Shown here one piece after another: positions 34,301 through 45,807 of a stretch of 64,000 bases of DNA. Below the pieces are notes generated by a model. The model searched no databases, had not been told where the DNA came from, and saw nothing but the letters and a program-made list of their open reading frames with translations. Position 1 is the first letter of the stretch; each line of letters begins with the position of its first letter. Both the position numbers and the translations under genes were made by a program. The DNA is from Lonicera japonica (taxonomy: Eukaryota > Streptophyta > Magnoliopsida > Dipsacales > Caprifoliaceae). The stretch lies in NCBI GenBank assembly GCA_021464415.1, contig CM038463.1, forward strand, positions 7,889,204 through 7,953,203. The letters run 5' to 3'.

Positions 34301-36219
34301 TTAATCAAATGACAAAATACCCTAGTTGGATGTATTATGCTTTCTGTATCGTATTTTCATCTTGATTTGGCAACCTTTTAAATATTTTACACTAGATGGA
34401 TTTTTAAAATGAATTGAGGTGTCTGGGAACCTCAATTCCTTGGCCTCCAAAACCATTGTTTGGATACGAAAGATGAGTTTGGAATTCTAATTCTATGAAT
34501 CCCAATTCCGCAACGGAACTAGAGAATTCCAAAACTAATTTCATATGGAATTCCAAACTCAGATGAACATACACACACTCTACACAACAATGATTTTGGA
34601 ATTCTAATAAAAGTCCAAATGAAATCTATAAATTAACCAAACAATGGAATCACAATGTTACAGACTCCCAATACTGTGTACCCAAAAATATTGTTTTGGC
34701 TACTTCAAATGATCTCTATTATTTATGCTGGATCTTTAGGCTGCATATGGCACATATAATTATGGAAGCAGCTATACACAACCACAAATACCAACTTCCA
34801 CACCTCAGGTTGCTCCGCCTCAAGTTGCTACACCTCATGCTGCTGCGCCTCAAGTTGCCGTCCCTCAAGTTGCTGCCCCTCAATTTGCTGCCCCTCAATT
34901 TGCTGCTTATGCAGCTTATCCAACTACATATCCAGTTCAGGTAACTGAAGTTTATCACTCATATTTATGCTGGGTGAATTATCTCTGTTATAGTTCTTAT
35001 CCTTCTCATTCCTTAGTCTTGGTAAGTCAAGTATGTTGTGCATATTACACAGGGTAGCCGAAGTAAATTAGGATGGGCCCACAAATGATTTTGGAATAAA
35101 GTCAATAAACAAACATTCCCTTGAACTAATTGATTCTCTCCAAGAATGCCAAGAACAAAATCGTGTAATTTCTTTCCCCGTCAGTTACAAATTAATTTTC
35201 TTTTGTTGCATCAGTTTAGGCAGAAGTTGTTAAAGATAGGTTGAAAGGAGTTGCTATTGCCGATGCGCTTTTCGCTTCTGCCAAAGCAAACGATCCTTTG
35301 AGTGATTATACATCTTGCTTTAAGAATAACATATTGCTTTCACAGTAGCCAAAACTGATTTGGTAATAGAGCTACCCTAGGTTGAATTGCTTATAATGTA
35401 CTTTTATTGTTCCTTCATGAAGATGGCACACATTTCCACTAAATAGAATTTGGATACAAAAGGCAAAGATAACGTTACTTCCATACTATTCATCAGCAAT
35501 TAGGAATGCTATCAATAACTATAGATAGAGTAATGATTGTGACTCAGAAAAGGAACTCAAATGATGTGTCACCAAGTGGAATGATAAAAGTTTCCCTCCC
35601 ACCAACTCCAGTGCGAGTCACTTTTTTGAGTTTTGGTCATTTGTGCACTTGAAGTATTGGTCCTTAAATGATAAGCAAGATTGAAGAGCCCAAACACCAT
35701 TCTAATTTAAATAAATAGCACATTTATCCTAATTTAACGTAATTTTGTATAATGGTCCCACCTTAACCAAATAAAAATAATTAAAATCCAAATTTTTTAA
35801 TTTTGTAAATTTATCACTTTTTATAGGTACAAGAAGTCAACAAATGTGATAACAAGAGCAACATAAGTAATAGCAAGAGCAATTAGTGAACAAAAATCAC
35901 CATATATATTATCATGTTCAATAAAAAAAATAAAATTCTAGCAAATGTGTGGCCCCCTACAAGATTGAATCCTGGTTTTGTCCCTGCAAGTTGTAAGCTA
36001 TGTTCAAGCTTTGGCTCAAGCTCGGATGAGTTTAGCAAAAATGATGTTGGGTTCAATTTGGTAAGGGAAGTAAAATTGTGCAATGCTATTTGTATGTGCA
36101 TCACATGACCCCCGTTTTGGCTATAATTTCAGCAGGCCGTTCCACAGCAAACCTATGGACAACCTGCTGCAGCAACTGCTTCGGTTCCTCCTCAAGCTTA
36201 TTACGGCACTTATTATTGA
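25323..36219 (+). CDS. PRP39: Pre-mRNA-processing factor 39 (PRP39), plant PRP39a-like
   Basis: U1 snRNP-associated splicing factor made of HAT (half-a-TPR) repeats, needed for 5' splice-site selection; nuclear. Coding exons: 25323-25805, 26501-26730, 27390-27557, 27727-28093, 28558-28701, 29942-30094, 30180-30296, 32633-32713, 32815-32964, 33348-33641, 34740-34940, 36133-36219, all with GT-AG borders. They total 2475 nt, 824 codons plus stop, close to the Arabidopsis length. Visible HAT-type blocks: [20 protein letters not shown] (end of exon 1), [70 protein letters not shown] and [19 protein letters not shown]. The N terminus (about residues 1-130) is low-complexity; the C terminus (from about residue 660) is rich in Gln, Pro, Ala and Tyr. 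ATG 25323 was chosen because it follows the acceptor at 25303 and matches the family start MGDSE. The intron 30297-32632 holds an RTE LINE and a MITE. Confidence 0.95.
30769..31664 (+). pseudogene. RTE reverse transcriptase, C-terminal fragment
   Basis: An uninterrupted frame of about 298 codons with the RT blocks [31 protein letters not shown] (F-A-D-D active site), [14 protein letters not shown] and [12 protein letters not shown]. The RTE tail follows: [51 protein letters not shown] and [11 protein letters not shown], ending IHVADPT. The endonuclease and N-terminal RT are missing through 5' truncation. The open frame suggests a fairly recent insertion. Confidence 0.92.
30769..31692 (+). mobile_element. 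5'-truncated RTE-type LINE in a PRP39 intron
   Basis: Flanked by an exact 18-bp direct repeat ttggaaaaaaataatcct (30751-30768 and 31693-31710); the first two bases of the right copy may belong to the tail. It ends in a TTG microsatellite (31678-31692) directly before the right repeat, as plant RTE elements do. Only the 3' part of the element is present, in the same direction as the host gene, inside the 2336-bp intron 30297-32632. Confidence 0.92.
32306..32579. mobile_element. Small PIF/Harbinger-like MITE in a PRP39 intron
   Basis: The left end gggtgcatttgattaacaga and the right end reversed (gggtccatttcataaaaagt) are inverted copies continuing about 40 bp with mismatches (..gttgaaaaataactgaaaa). 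The flanking triplets are tta and gta, an imperfect 3-bp duplication. 274 bp, non-coding, about 50 bp upstream of an exon acceptor. Confidence 0.65.
34453..34647. repeat. Possible short MITE rich in GGAATTC words
   Basis: CCATTGTTTGG at the left is mirrored by ccaaacaatgg at the right. Between them GGAATTC and GAATTCC words occur in both orientations. It lies in the intron before exon 34740-34940. No clear target duplication. Confidence 0.35.
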
Positions 36220-36700
36220 GCTGGTGTAAGAGTATTCCATATTGTGGCTTATATATGCTTTAGTCAACGTTGGCTGTGAACATGAGATCTATACACCAGG
36301 GATTTTTTTGGGCATTGGTTGAGTGAAGTTGGACAGTTGGGATAGTATAGTCAACTTATACTTTTGGCCTCGGAGTTGGTGTGTGCATTTGTGGGAATAT
36401 GCTGCTGCTTGCTGCGTGTGTGCACGTCAATACTTTTACCACAATTTATGAATTTCGTTTGTGCACATTCTCTGTTTGTACCTTGCGTATTGGGACCGAG
36501 ACTGAACCAATGTTGTTTTGGTGGTTGTGGGAGTTGGAGTGTCTCGGTAGAGGTTTCTTTGGCTGGTATCTTGGATCACTATGAAATTTTGCTATTCAAA
36601 TGCTCAATGGTTCATGATTAATCCTGCATTCGAGGGGGTGTTGAATTGAGTAGTTAGAAAATGATCGAGAAAACAATTAATTTTTACAATAGCTGTAAAA
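36220..36700 (+). other. Probable 3' UTR of PRP39
   Basis: T/G-rich sequence after the stop codon, without a strong AATAAA. Reading frames here (36364-36621 and an overlapping one) are uninformative. The polyadenylation site is not fixed. Confidence 0.4.
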
Positions 36701-36768
36701 TGAAATAAGTGATTTTGATATATTTTCTTTTTCGGTTTTCCATTGAATCCATTTTTAATGGGTGTGGC

Positions 36769-37400
36769 TAGGGATGTTATTTCAGTAATGGCCGGTAAAT
36801 TGCTTTTACCAAAATCAAAATAAGTAGGTCAACCTGTTTACCAATTGGTGTTTGAAATTAAAAACCAATACCAAATCGCCCATTTTTTTTGGTATTTTTG
36901 GTACTGGTTATTGTTGGTTTCAGTAAGTGTAATATGTGCAAAATGAAATAAAACATTTTTGGTTTTCTTCGGTTTATTGATAAACTGGAAGTGCTTTAGA
37001 TTGGAGGTGGTAAGAATTTTAAAATTATTTGTGAAATACAAAAAAAAATAAAAAAAAATGAGTGGCTATTTAAAACAAGAAAATAGAAAGAAATGAATGC
37101 TCAATATCACTCGGGAGTACAAATAGAGAAGTAATTTGTTAGTATTTACATTTCTTTATTTACGGTATTAGCAATATTTGGCATTTTCTGTATATATTTA
37201 TTCCATAGTTTGAGTTACGTATTTTTGATAGTTTCAGAATTAGTATTTTTTGTTTATTATTCTTTAAGATGTTTTGGTTCTTTTTGGATTATTACAAAAA
37301 ACCAAACCAATTTTTTGGTACTAGAATATGCGATTGCAAAACTATTTTTCTTTGAATTAATTTGATAGATTTCGGGAAAAGTTGATGAGTTACACCTCTA
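36769..37400. mobile_element. hAT-like MITE, AACCAA/GGTA-rich
   Basis: The ends TAGGGATGTTATTTCAG and (reversed) TAGAGGTGTAACTCATC are inverted copies. The flanking octamers ggtgtggc and cgtgcggg agree at 5 of 8 positions. The interior carries aaccaataccaaa, ttggtatttttggtactgg, ggttttcttcggttta and accaaaccaattttttggta. 632 bp, non-coding. Confidence 0.65.
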
Positions 37401-37852
37401 CGTGCGGGTAAAATTTTTTATCCAGGAAAAGGTAGGAAAAAAATCAAAATTATAGCAAGAGGGCAAGGGTGGTCTTCCACCTCATCCCATCTCCCAAAGG
37501 GTTCAAGTCTTCTACCCTATCCTATACCCCAAAATCTTGAAGTGCAAATGTATTTTAGGAGAAGAAAAAAATTGGAAAAAAAAACAAAAAACAGATGGAA
37601 TGGTTAATGGTAACCTAACACAAATAGCAAGTTTGGGCAATTAATGTAACCTTGTTTTTTTCCTTCTTCCTCTTTCACACTTACTTTTGTTTTTTGGGAC
37701 ATAACAAAGCCCGCTACAATCAAACTTTATCAAATTCCTCAAAATTTTAGGCAAAACAATTGGAACCGTAAAAAGAGGGCCATGACGAAGGAGCAAATGC
37801 GCTAACCAATTAGCAACCTCGTTCGCATCTATTCTAACATATGAGAGGAGGT

Positions 37853-37969
37853 GGCATTGAGGCGCGGGCCAAACGTCAAACTATTCTTTATGATCGAAAC
37901 ACAGTCCCAGGGCATTGAGGTGCGGGCAAAACGTCAAACTATTCTTTATGATCGAGACACATTCCCATG
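37853..37969. repeat. 58-bp direct duplication
   Basis: The block ggcattgaggcgcgggccaa...tgatcgaaacaca...ccca at 37853 is repeated at 37911 with five or six changes. It is near the 3' end of the LINE relic. Confidence 0.85.
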
Positions 37970-38742
37970 ACGGGTATGACTGGCACCAATTAGAAAATGA
38001 TAAATTGCTACTCAATCAAAATAGTAGCAACTCTAGCCTTCAAACAAAACAAGCAAGCTGCTTGAATGGCCATGACTTCAGCTTGCGCGCCAGAGGAAAC
38101 ATTAATAGCGTTACCGAAGCATTCAAGCACTCTGCCTCTATCATTTCTAAGAATGCATAAACCCGCCGCTGTCTGCCAATGAATGAACAACCGCCGCATC
38201 ACAATTGATTTTAAGAAAGTTAGGCAGGGAAAGGGACCAAACAGCTTCAGCAACTGAAAGTTGAGAGGAATGCAATTGAGAACGAGGCAACTGGAGATCT
38301 GCATAATAAACTTACAAGAACCCGGATAAAGATCGAAAAGATGAATCAATAACCAAAGCAGGAGAGGGCTCAACATTCTCGAAAGAAAACTTGTTTCTCG
38401 TTAACCAAATGTTCCAACAAAACACAGCACAACAAAAGAGAAGCTCTGGCCCTTCAAAGCCATTAACATTAGAAGCCAAAACCACCTCCAACCATCTACT
38501 AATCGAAGAAATCTCTTCCGACAGAAGAGAGTCAAACTGCACCCCTACCCAAACAGCGATTGCACGGTCACAACGCAAAGGAACATATCCAATAGATTCT
38601 GTCTCTATTTCACAAATAGGATAGAGAGGGGAAGGAGAGCACTTCCTTGCATAAATGTTGTAGCCATGACATTGTCAATTATACGCCAAAGAAAATACTT
38701 ATGTTTTGGCGGAATTGAGATACCCCACATTTCTATCCAAAA

Positions 38743-38765
38743 GGGGGGAGGGGGGGGGAGGGGGG
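38743..38765 (+). repeat. G-rich tract, quadruplex-prone
   Basis: Runs of 6, 9 and 6 G separated by single A residues, inside the LINE relic and interrupting it. Confidence 0.8.
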
Positions 38766-39310
38766 TTAATTGATTACGCGAAACTGAGATACGTCATAGC
38801 TTGATTTAACCGAATAGCAACCTTGACCAATTCCACACCAAGTTATCAGGGGCATCAGACAAGGAAATCAGGATCTTTAAAATAGCTGAAGCTTCCGAAC
38901 TAGAAAATAAGTAGAGCATTTTGTTTATGTTCAAAGAGAAATCTGAACTTGCAATAAGATCCGAGACCAACTCGCTAGATTAATTTGACGGTTTTAACGA
39001 GTGAATTTTAAATTCAGCAAGGTTTGGAATCTAACCATCAGACCAAATATTGATGTTTCTGCCATTGCCAACTTGCCACCGAAGTCCTTTTAAAAGAATT
39101 TGCTTTCCCTCAAATAAGTAGAGCCCAAATCCAAGAGGGAAGATAAATTTTCGGAGCTGTTAAAATGGAACCTCGAGGGAAATAAATAGCTTTGAGGACT
39201 GAAGCACACAGGGAAAGAGCTATGTTAAATGCTCGGAAATTACAAAAGCCCAAGCCGCCTTAATGTTTCGGAGCCGAAATCACCTCCCATCTTTTCCAAT
39301 TTCCAGTGAA

Positions 39311-42300
39311 TTTTAGATTTTGGTTATCAAATTATCATCCCCCAACCCCACCAAAATACCTAGCCATTATAGGTTTAGACAAAATCTAAAAAAATACCCT
39401 CTTATAAGTAGATAAATTATTATTTTTATATATTAAAAAAATAAGTTTTATTTTAATAATAAAAATTTACATGATACAAAAAATACATTACAATTACAAA
39501 AAAATCCAGCAAAATACCTTAAAATTAAATATTAAATTCTCTCTTATTATTTTAAAATCAGTATGAATGAAAGAAAAAATATTTGTACCCTTCTAATTCT
39601 ATGTAGTAGCATGAGAAGATTGAGATTGAATATGGGAAGAAAGATTGGAGAAGAGTTAAAGAACTATTTTCCTACACGCAATTAGAACTTTGAAAGCTTA
39701 AGGTTTTTTTCTCAGAAAGTTTTATTATTAATTAAAAACTTTAATTTTATATAAACAAATATTTATATCCCTCTAAAATTTTGAGTCTTGGGCGGTCGCC
39801 CTGCCAGACATGCCTTAGAGTCAGCTATGATCATATCATGATTACAAAAAGATTTAAGAAAAAAAGAGGCATGACGTGGCATATGAAGTTATAGCCTGAA
39901 CCACCGACTTAAGGAGAATTTCTCTACCGCTTGCGATAAAAGCTTGTGTTTCCAACTCCATAATTTGGAGTTAACCCAATAATAGATAAATGCTAGAGCT
40001 TTTTTTGGGGTTTTTTTTAAAGGACAAATATCACACTCTCTTTTTAACGAAGGACAATCGTTTTTAAGTATTAGCTTTGAGGACAACTTTTTATTCAAGG
40101 GCGAAAGATTTATTTATTTATTATTTTCCAAATTTAACTAGAATCCGAAACCTATCCTTTTAAAGATATAGTTGGCCAATATAACTTAAAAATAAAAAAT
40201 ACATATAAATGAAAAAAGATTCAAAAACATTAAAATCCGCAAAATCCCAAATTCGAACATACAAAAGTAACCGTAATCTAATTCGAAAAAGTCATTAGAA
40301 TAATCATTTTCAAACTTACTATCCAATATTGATGACCATAACTTCAATATGTCTAATCACCAGCCTAGTATAGCAAACGTATATAATATGTCGCACAATG
40401 CAACGAACCGAGATCAAAGAATAAAATTGCAGAAAACATAGAAGAACGACGACTGACCGAAATAATAACAATAAACAAATGTAATCAACATCAAATTGCA
40501 TTACGGCATAATCAACAATAACCTGGATAATCTCTGCCTAGGTGTAGATGTTTTTATATTTAACAAGTTCGCAATATAGGTCAAAGAATCCCGATATTGG
40601 GTACACTAATTTTTTTGATATAATGCTAAGTCTAATGCTACTAAATATAATGCATCGATGGACGTATTGTATAACATAGAAAATTGTTATTAGAAAAAAG
40701 ATTGGACAAGCAAAAATCTTTTACCATGATATGGATGGAACAATCCAGGATCAAGACTAAGTATCGCATTTGTCTTCCGTAGCAAAGTGTAGCAAGAGAC
40801 AAACCCGGAAAAACTTTATGAACTTGAGTTAGGAGATCCCTTGTTGCCGCGGTATGAAATTTCTATGTCGGAGTTCTTTATTACTATGTTCGGGTATGGG
40901 AATCAGCAAATTATCGTTACCTTAGCAAATATAGGATGTCGCCATTATTGTCTAACACCGAGAAGATCAAAAGCGGATGATGTGGGTAACGGTGGCTAAA
41001 GTTTTTGTTAGTGAGAAGATGTTGAACCAAGGAAAGTGAATTATACAAAAGGTGGATAAAATATTTTTGGGTAAGGACTAATGGTGATGAGACGGGGAAT
41101 AGTTGTTGGGCTTCCATCTGGCGGGCTCAATAGCTTTTAATTGTTAACCTTCCAAAGATGAAATGAACCAAAATTAATGATAAGAATACCAAGACATATA
41201 ACTTATACCACAAGCATGGAACTAAGTTCGAGTAGGAATGGGGCATTCTAGATGCCAGGAAACCATCTGGCATCTTTTATTGGATTCCATTAATGCTCGT
41301 TTGGTTGGAGTTTTAGGAATACTCGGCTTTGTAATTTTTTGTTAACCTTCATTTTCAAACTTTCTGGGGATGAAAATGAACCCAAATTGGAATTTTTTTT
41401 CATGATAAGAATGGACAAAAAAAAAGACTCATATCCAAGATTCCTCCCTTATATTCCACAAGCATGGAACCAAAGGGGATCATGACAATTGCCGGATACG
41501 GAACATAATGTAACTTATTATGTGTACTAGAAATTAATAACAATATCTCTGTCAGAAATTTAATTAGAAAAATGTAACTTAATATGTCTGATTGTTATTA
41601 TAGGATAATTGTCCCTTGGATATATTTGCAATTTCGATCTCATATTATATCTGGTTAGTTTGAGACATTTACATTCTTTGATTTTTTTTTTGAATAATTC
41701 TTATATTAGATTCTTATTTGAATTTCTTGTGATATATATTTGAATTTATTTTTATTGGTTTAGTTTTGAATTTGATAATATATTTGTTTTTCTTGTATTT
41801 AACTTAAAAAATGATAGTATTGGAATTCAACTTAATTAATTGAAATAATAAAATAATTAATATTTTGTCTGTGATTAAAAAGATTGTCCTTGATTACAAA
41901 AATTGTCCTTTAAATTAAGTCTTTAAAAAGATGGTCCTTTATTCTAAGGACAAGCCTATAAATGTCTTTTATGATTATTTTGTAGCTTCCTTTATTAGAC
42001 TTTCCAACAATGACAGGAAGGCCCAAGTGTTGTAGTGAATTAAAAAATTGACTGAATGAAACAAGCCAATTTGTTAAAAGTTGAATTACGAAAAAAACCG
42101 AAACGAATAAATAGAACTGAATCCAACCAATGTCGTTTTGATCTAGTTTTTTGTGATAGATGTTGGTTATAATTCGATCTAGTAATTGAGTGTTGGAATT
42201 TGGGCCGGGTCGCCCATGACGGGTTGACCCGAACCATTAGTGTATTCATAATTGAATAAATTAATTAATAAATAATAAATAGAGTTTACAAGCAGTTATT

Positions 42301-42959
42301 TTAAAAAAATGTTTTTCAACTTCTCCCTTGTTTTTCTTCTTTGGTTGATATTTTTTTCCAAGGAACAATAAAAAAAAAAAGAAAGAGAACATATAATTTT
42401 TTTTTTCTCTCTTTTGAAAAGACTGCTTAGTAAAATTTTGAATGAGATATACAAAGTTCTTGGGTTGTGAAACAAAGTGCATATCTAAATGATTTGCATT
42501 TGGACCAAGCACCAATCATACATATTTGTGGAATAATTAAAAAGGTGTGCGATCATAATCTAATTATTTGTTTCGCTTTCATTATTCTTGTCATTGAGTG
42601 ATTTCCATAATCTGGGAATGCTTCACTTTTCATAATCACAAATGTTCTAAGTAAAATTTTATCCTTATTTAATCAAGGTTCGAGCAAAAGATTTACGAAA
42701 ATGCTATAACATTGTGATACCTCAAAAAAATAAATCTTTTAATTGAAATAGTTAAGGGAAGCATGTGCTTCACTTAAAGATGCAACTTGGGACTTTCGAA
42801 AATAACAATTAAATACTGCCCTAAATAAAAAAAAATTGTGTGTGGCAATTAATACAATATAATTTTGTGGGTGGCCAAAAATTTGGGCAAACCCACATGA
42901 TGAAGTTCTTAAGCAAAATCAATGGAGTAATAGATAGAGATGATAGTTGAGACAAGAGA
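39311..42959. other. Intergenic, no gene seen
   Basis: AT-rich DNA. Short phrases repeat (attgtcctt near 41880-41940; ggatgtcgccattattg near 40933), and 41220-41420 looks MITE-like without resolvable ends. Reading frames of 60-70 codons at 39889, 40319, 40917 and 42040 carry no motif. Confidence 0.45.
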
Positions 42960-43200
42960 TTTTTAGGTACGGTAGGTTCCGTCCGGTAGTGCTTATGCTA
43001 TTCCGGTAGTACATCATCCGTTTGTGTGTGTATTTGATTTATTAGCTCAAAGGTAATTGAAATGAGGATACAAGTTACCACTCTCTCTTTAGAAATAATT
43101 CCTTCTGGCTAGCTCATTCTTCTCCTATCTAGGATTTGGAGGGGGGCCTCCTATGATGGCTATCCCTTGTTCTATTTATATTCATAAAATTAAGGTTACG
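42960..43200 (-). repeat. LTR-like dispersed repeat, copy B
   Basis: Contains ggtaggttccgtccggtagt, gcttatgctattccggtagt and gtgtgtgtatttgatttatt, matching the reverse strand of 49680-49830 and, more weakly, 17580-17680. On -, a TATAAATAGAACAAGG word near 43175 lies upstream. The MITE at 43218 is inserted just beyond it. Confidence 0.55.
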
Positions 43201-43217
43201 TATGTTACATTAAGGTT

Positions 43218-43738
43218 AGAGATGGCAAAAATACCCACGGGTTCGGGTACCCGCGGGTACCCGACCCGATGGGGGCGGGTATGGGTATAAACAATCGGGG
43301 GCGGGTTCGGGGCGGGGATTTTAAAATTTAGTCGGGTTCGGGTCGGTTCGGGTTCGGGTATGGGTGCCTCCACCCCGTACCCGCCCCGATATATTTAATT
43401 TTGTAAATTTTTTTCATATATATATGTGTGTGTGTGTATATATATGTATATAAAATATATATGTTTATAAAATTAGTTTATTTTTGATTGTGTAAATATA
43501 TAATTTTATTTATATATTTATATATATTATATAACATTATATTATTTTTAACTTCATTCTTCTTCTTTTTTTCCTTTTTTTTTTTAAAAAAATTGTCGGG
43601 TATACCCGCGGGAACCCGTTACCCGATGGGGACGGGGATTACCCGGTACCCCGAATCGGGGATGGCGGCGGGGATGGGGGTGGTTTTTGGTAGCGGGGGT
43701 GGGGATGAAAATTGTAAACCTGACCCGTTGCCATCCCT
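43218..43738. mobile_element. hAT-like MITE, CGGGTACCCG-rich
   Basis: 521 bp, flanked by an exact 8-bp direct repeat ttaaggtt (43210-43217 and 43739-43746). The ends AGAGATGGCAA and (reversed) AGGGATGGCAACGGG are inverted copies. The outer parts are strings of CGGGT, ACCCG and GGGTACCC in both orientations (for example gggtacccgcgggtacccga near 43245). The middle (about 43385-43595) is an AT-rich (TA/TG)n stretch. No coding capacity. GC content differs sharply from its surroundings. Confidence 0.88.
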
Positions 43739-44407
43739 TTAAGGTTAAGGGTAAAAGACTAAAAAGGGCATACTTTACCCTTTTACAAATTTTCTCATAC
43801 AGTATAAGCTGACTCATGTCCAAGCCTATTATTATCTTCATAATTTTTATGTTCCCACAAATTCAATGAATATCATTACTAAACTTACACATCACCAATA
43901 GTGCTAACGTTATTACATGTAAATATATGTGTATTTGTGTGCAAGATATGATTGTAGATGGTCATCATTTCATTGGATAAAGAGAAATCAAGGTAGTGGA
44001 AAAGGCTGGTGGCCAAGTTTAAAGATATAAGTTATATCGCGTAACGTAAAGTTGAGTTATTTGGCATAGAGTTAAAACATTACGTATTAGATGTAATTTT
44101 TTTAATTTTTTTTAAATTCATAATTCATCAATTTTAACTGTTGAATTAAATAATTAAATAAATGCCAAAAGTTATATTAATCTAAGATGTATAAGTCAAT
44201 TGGTACAATTATGTTTTAGTGTAAATCACATGCCTTATAAAAATTTGAAATGATAAATAAGGTAATTGTAGACACCCCGATCCGTGACTCCCGCAAGAAC
44301 CCTAACGACCTTAGAGAAGTATAATTTTGGTGTTCAGAACCCAACCGAGCACCCGAAACTGCCCCGAAAGGGTTTGTTGACCAAACAAACTTGTTTTTAA
44401 GGGAGAA

Positions 44408-44600
44408 TTGTCGCACGACAAATCAGTATGTCGTGCGACAATCTCCCTTGTGTCGCTTACGACAAACCCCTCTGACACCAGACCATCCACTCTCTGACAC
44501 ATCAGTCTGTCAGAAACATCACTTCAGCCGTTTGTCGCGCGACATTGTACACATTGTCGTGCGACACATGCCCCTCCTAGGGAAGTGTCGCGCGACATAC
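44408..44600 (+). promoter_or_regulatory. Array of TGTCGYRCGACA palindromes upstream of a TATA box
   Basis: Copies: ttgtcgcacgacaa, tgtcgtgcgaca (twice), tgtcgcgcgaca (twice) and a decayed tgtcgcttacgaca. All lie within about 190 bp immediately upstream of the TATA box of the LTR-like unit. Regular palindromes in a U3 position suggest binding sites for a dimeric regulator. Confidence 0.7.
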
Positions 44601-44612
44601 CCTTCCCACCAT

Positions 44613-44620
44613 TATAAATA
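44613..44620 (+). promoter_or_regulatory. TATA box of the LTR-like unit
   Basis: TATAAATA in attataaataggccctcacc, a typical plant core-promoter context. Transcription would start about 30 bp downstream near the caggggagcaac stretch. Confidence 0.65.
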
Positions 44621-45807
44621 GGCCCTCACCCCCAAGGGTTCAGGGGAGCAACTTGTGATCTAAGAATTCTAAGCTTTAAATATGATTTTCTAGTCTTTCG
44701 TCAAGCATTTTCCATTATCGTCTTATTTCTGAAGAATTATCAAATCTATTCTCGACACTCGACGTGTCCCTCTTCTGGAATTGAATTCTCGAAATATCTG
44801 AAGAAGAAAAAGATTATTATCGCCGAAAATCTCTCTGTCGTATTATATTTTCTTTCTTATTATTATTCTTGTCGGGAAGGTAAAGAAAGTTCCTTTTAGT
44901 ATTTAAAATTAGATATCTGGGTACTTGTTTTACTTCCGCTGTTATGTCCACGTTTTATTTGAATAAACTTATTGCCAAGTTATAAATAGTCTATTATTTT
45001 CAAAACAAAAGACCCTGATAAAACCATTTGCAAAATCAGAAGAGTAAGTCCATTATTATCCGGATAAAATTCTATTTTCAAAACCCGGACCGGTAAAACC
45101 TACTTAGGAATTAAAAATCCGGTATATCCTGTTTCTTTCATAGACTGTGATACGTCTGGTAGAACTCCCCTCAAGTGTTCTAAATTCCATATTAAATTTA
45201 GTCCCGATATAAGATCTGAACTTTTCCAAAAAAGGAATTAAAACTTGAGAAAACCGTCATTTATCTGAGAAAATAAAACGGGAAACTTTCTCTCTCTTAA
45301 ATAAAAGGCTTTATCACTTGTATTTATCTCTTCTGAAAACAAAATATCGAATCTCGAAACACAAAAGTTTTCATTCTGTTTCCTGTTTTCCCCAGAAATT
45401 AAGGTTTTTCACTGAGAAAATAGTAGACTGTCAGTAAAAGCATCCAAGTTTTTCAACATAAAATAAATATATGAGACCACTAGAGACCGAAAGAGCGAAA
45501 CGGGTGCTTAACACCTTCCCAATCCGTAACATAGTTTCTGAACCCTATAGAATCTTGGTTTCGTAGAAAAACGTATAAAGAAAGGCTTATCTGTAACATT
45601 TCTTCTTACACAACTATATTGTCTATTTTCTCGTAAAACGTACTGGCGACTCTGAACGAACCATATTGCATCTAGAAATAGGATAGAGGGACACCTGATA
45701 TGAATTATCCACGCCAAGAAGCAAATGGAACGACGGAATCCTTTCCGACGTTTCAGACGCCCAACAACGAGAACGAGACCCAGGGGTCGCATTTGCGGAT
45801 TCTCACA

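Larger units (their letters stand above)
37850..39310 (-). pseudogene. L1-type LINE relic (zf-RVT and RNase H parts)
   Basis: Read on -: near 39190-39260 GFCNFRAFNIALSLCASVLKAIYFPRGSIL, part of the region after plant L1 RT. Near 38640-38730 IPPKHKYFLWRIIDNVMAT, then the zinc-binding PICEIETESIGYVPLRCDRA (about 38560-38620). The inter-domain part follows at 38312-38578 (FCWNIWLTRNKFSFENV), then an RNase H-like domain at 38008-38250 (LCILRNDRGRVLECFGN, SSGAQAEVMAIQAACLF). Frame changes between blocks show decay. The 5' part of the element is absent. Confidence 0.8.
44267..45807 (+). mobile_element. Solo LTR or LTR-derived unit with 5-bp target duplication
   Basis: It begins TGTAGACACCCCG and ends TTCTCACA, with gtaat on both sides (44262-44266, 45808-45812). 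The 1541-bp unit has no coding region, a TATA box at 44613-44620 and the phrase gggtgcttaacaccttccca near 45503, often seen in the 3' part of plant Ty3/gypsy LTRs. A primer-site-like TGGCGACTCTG lies at 45644-45654, so an alternative reading is an LTR ending near 45643 plus about 160 bp of leader; the target duplication favours a unit ending at 45807. Confidence 0.7.

Noticed and set aside
36364..36621. 85-codon reading frame after PRP39
   Set aside because: Located in the probable 3' UTR, Cys/Leu-rich by composition, no family motif and an overlapping frame of similar length.
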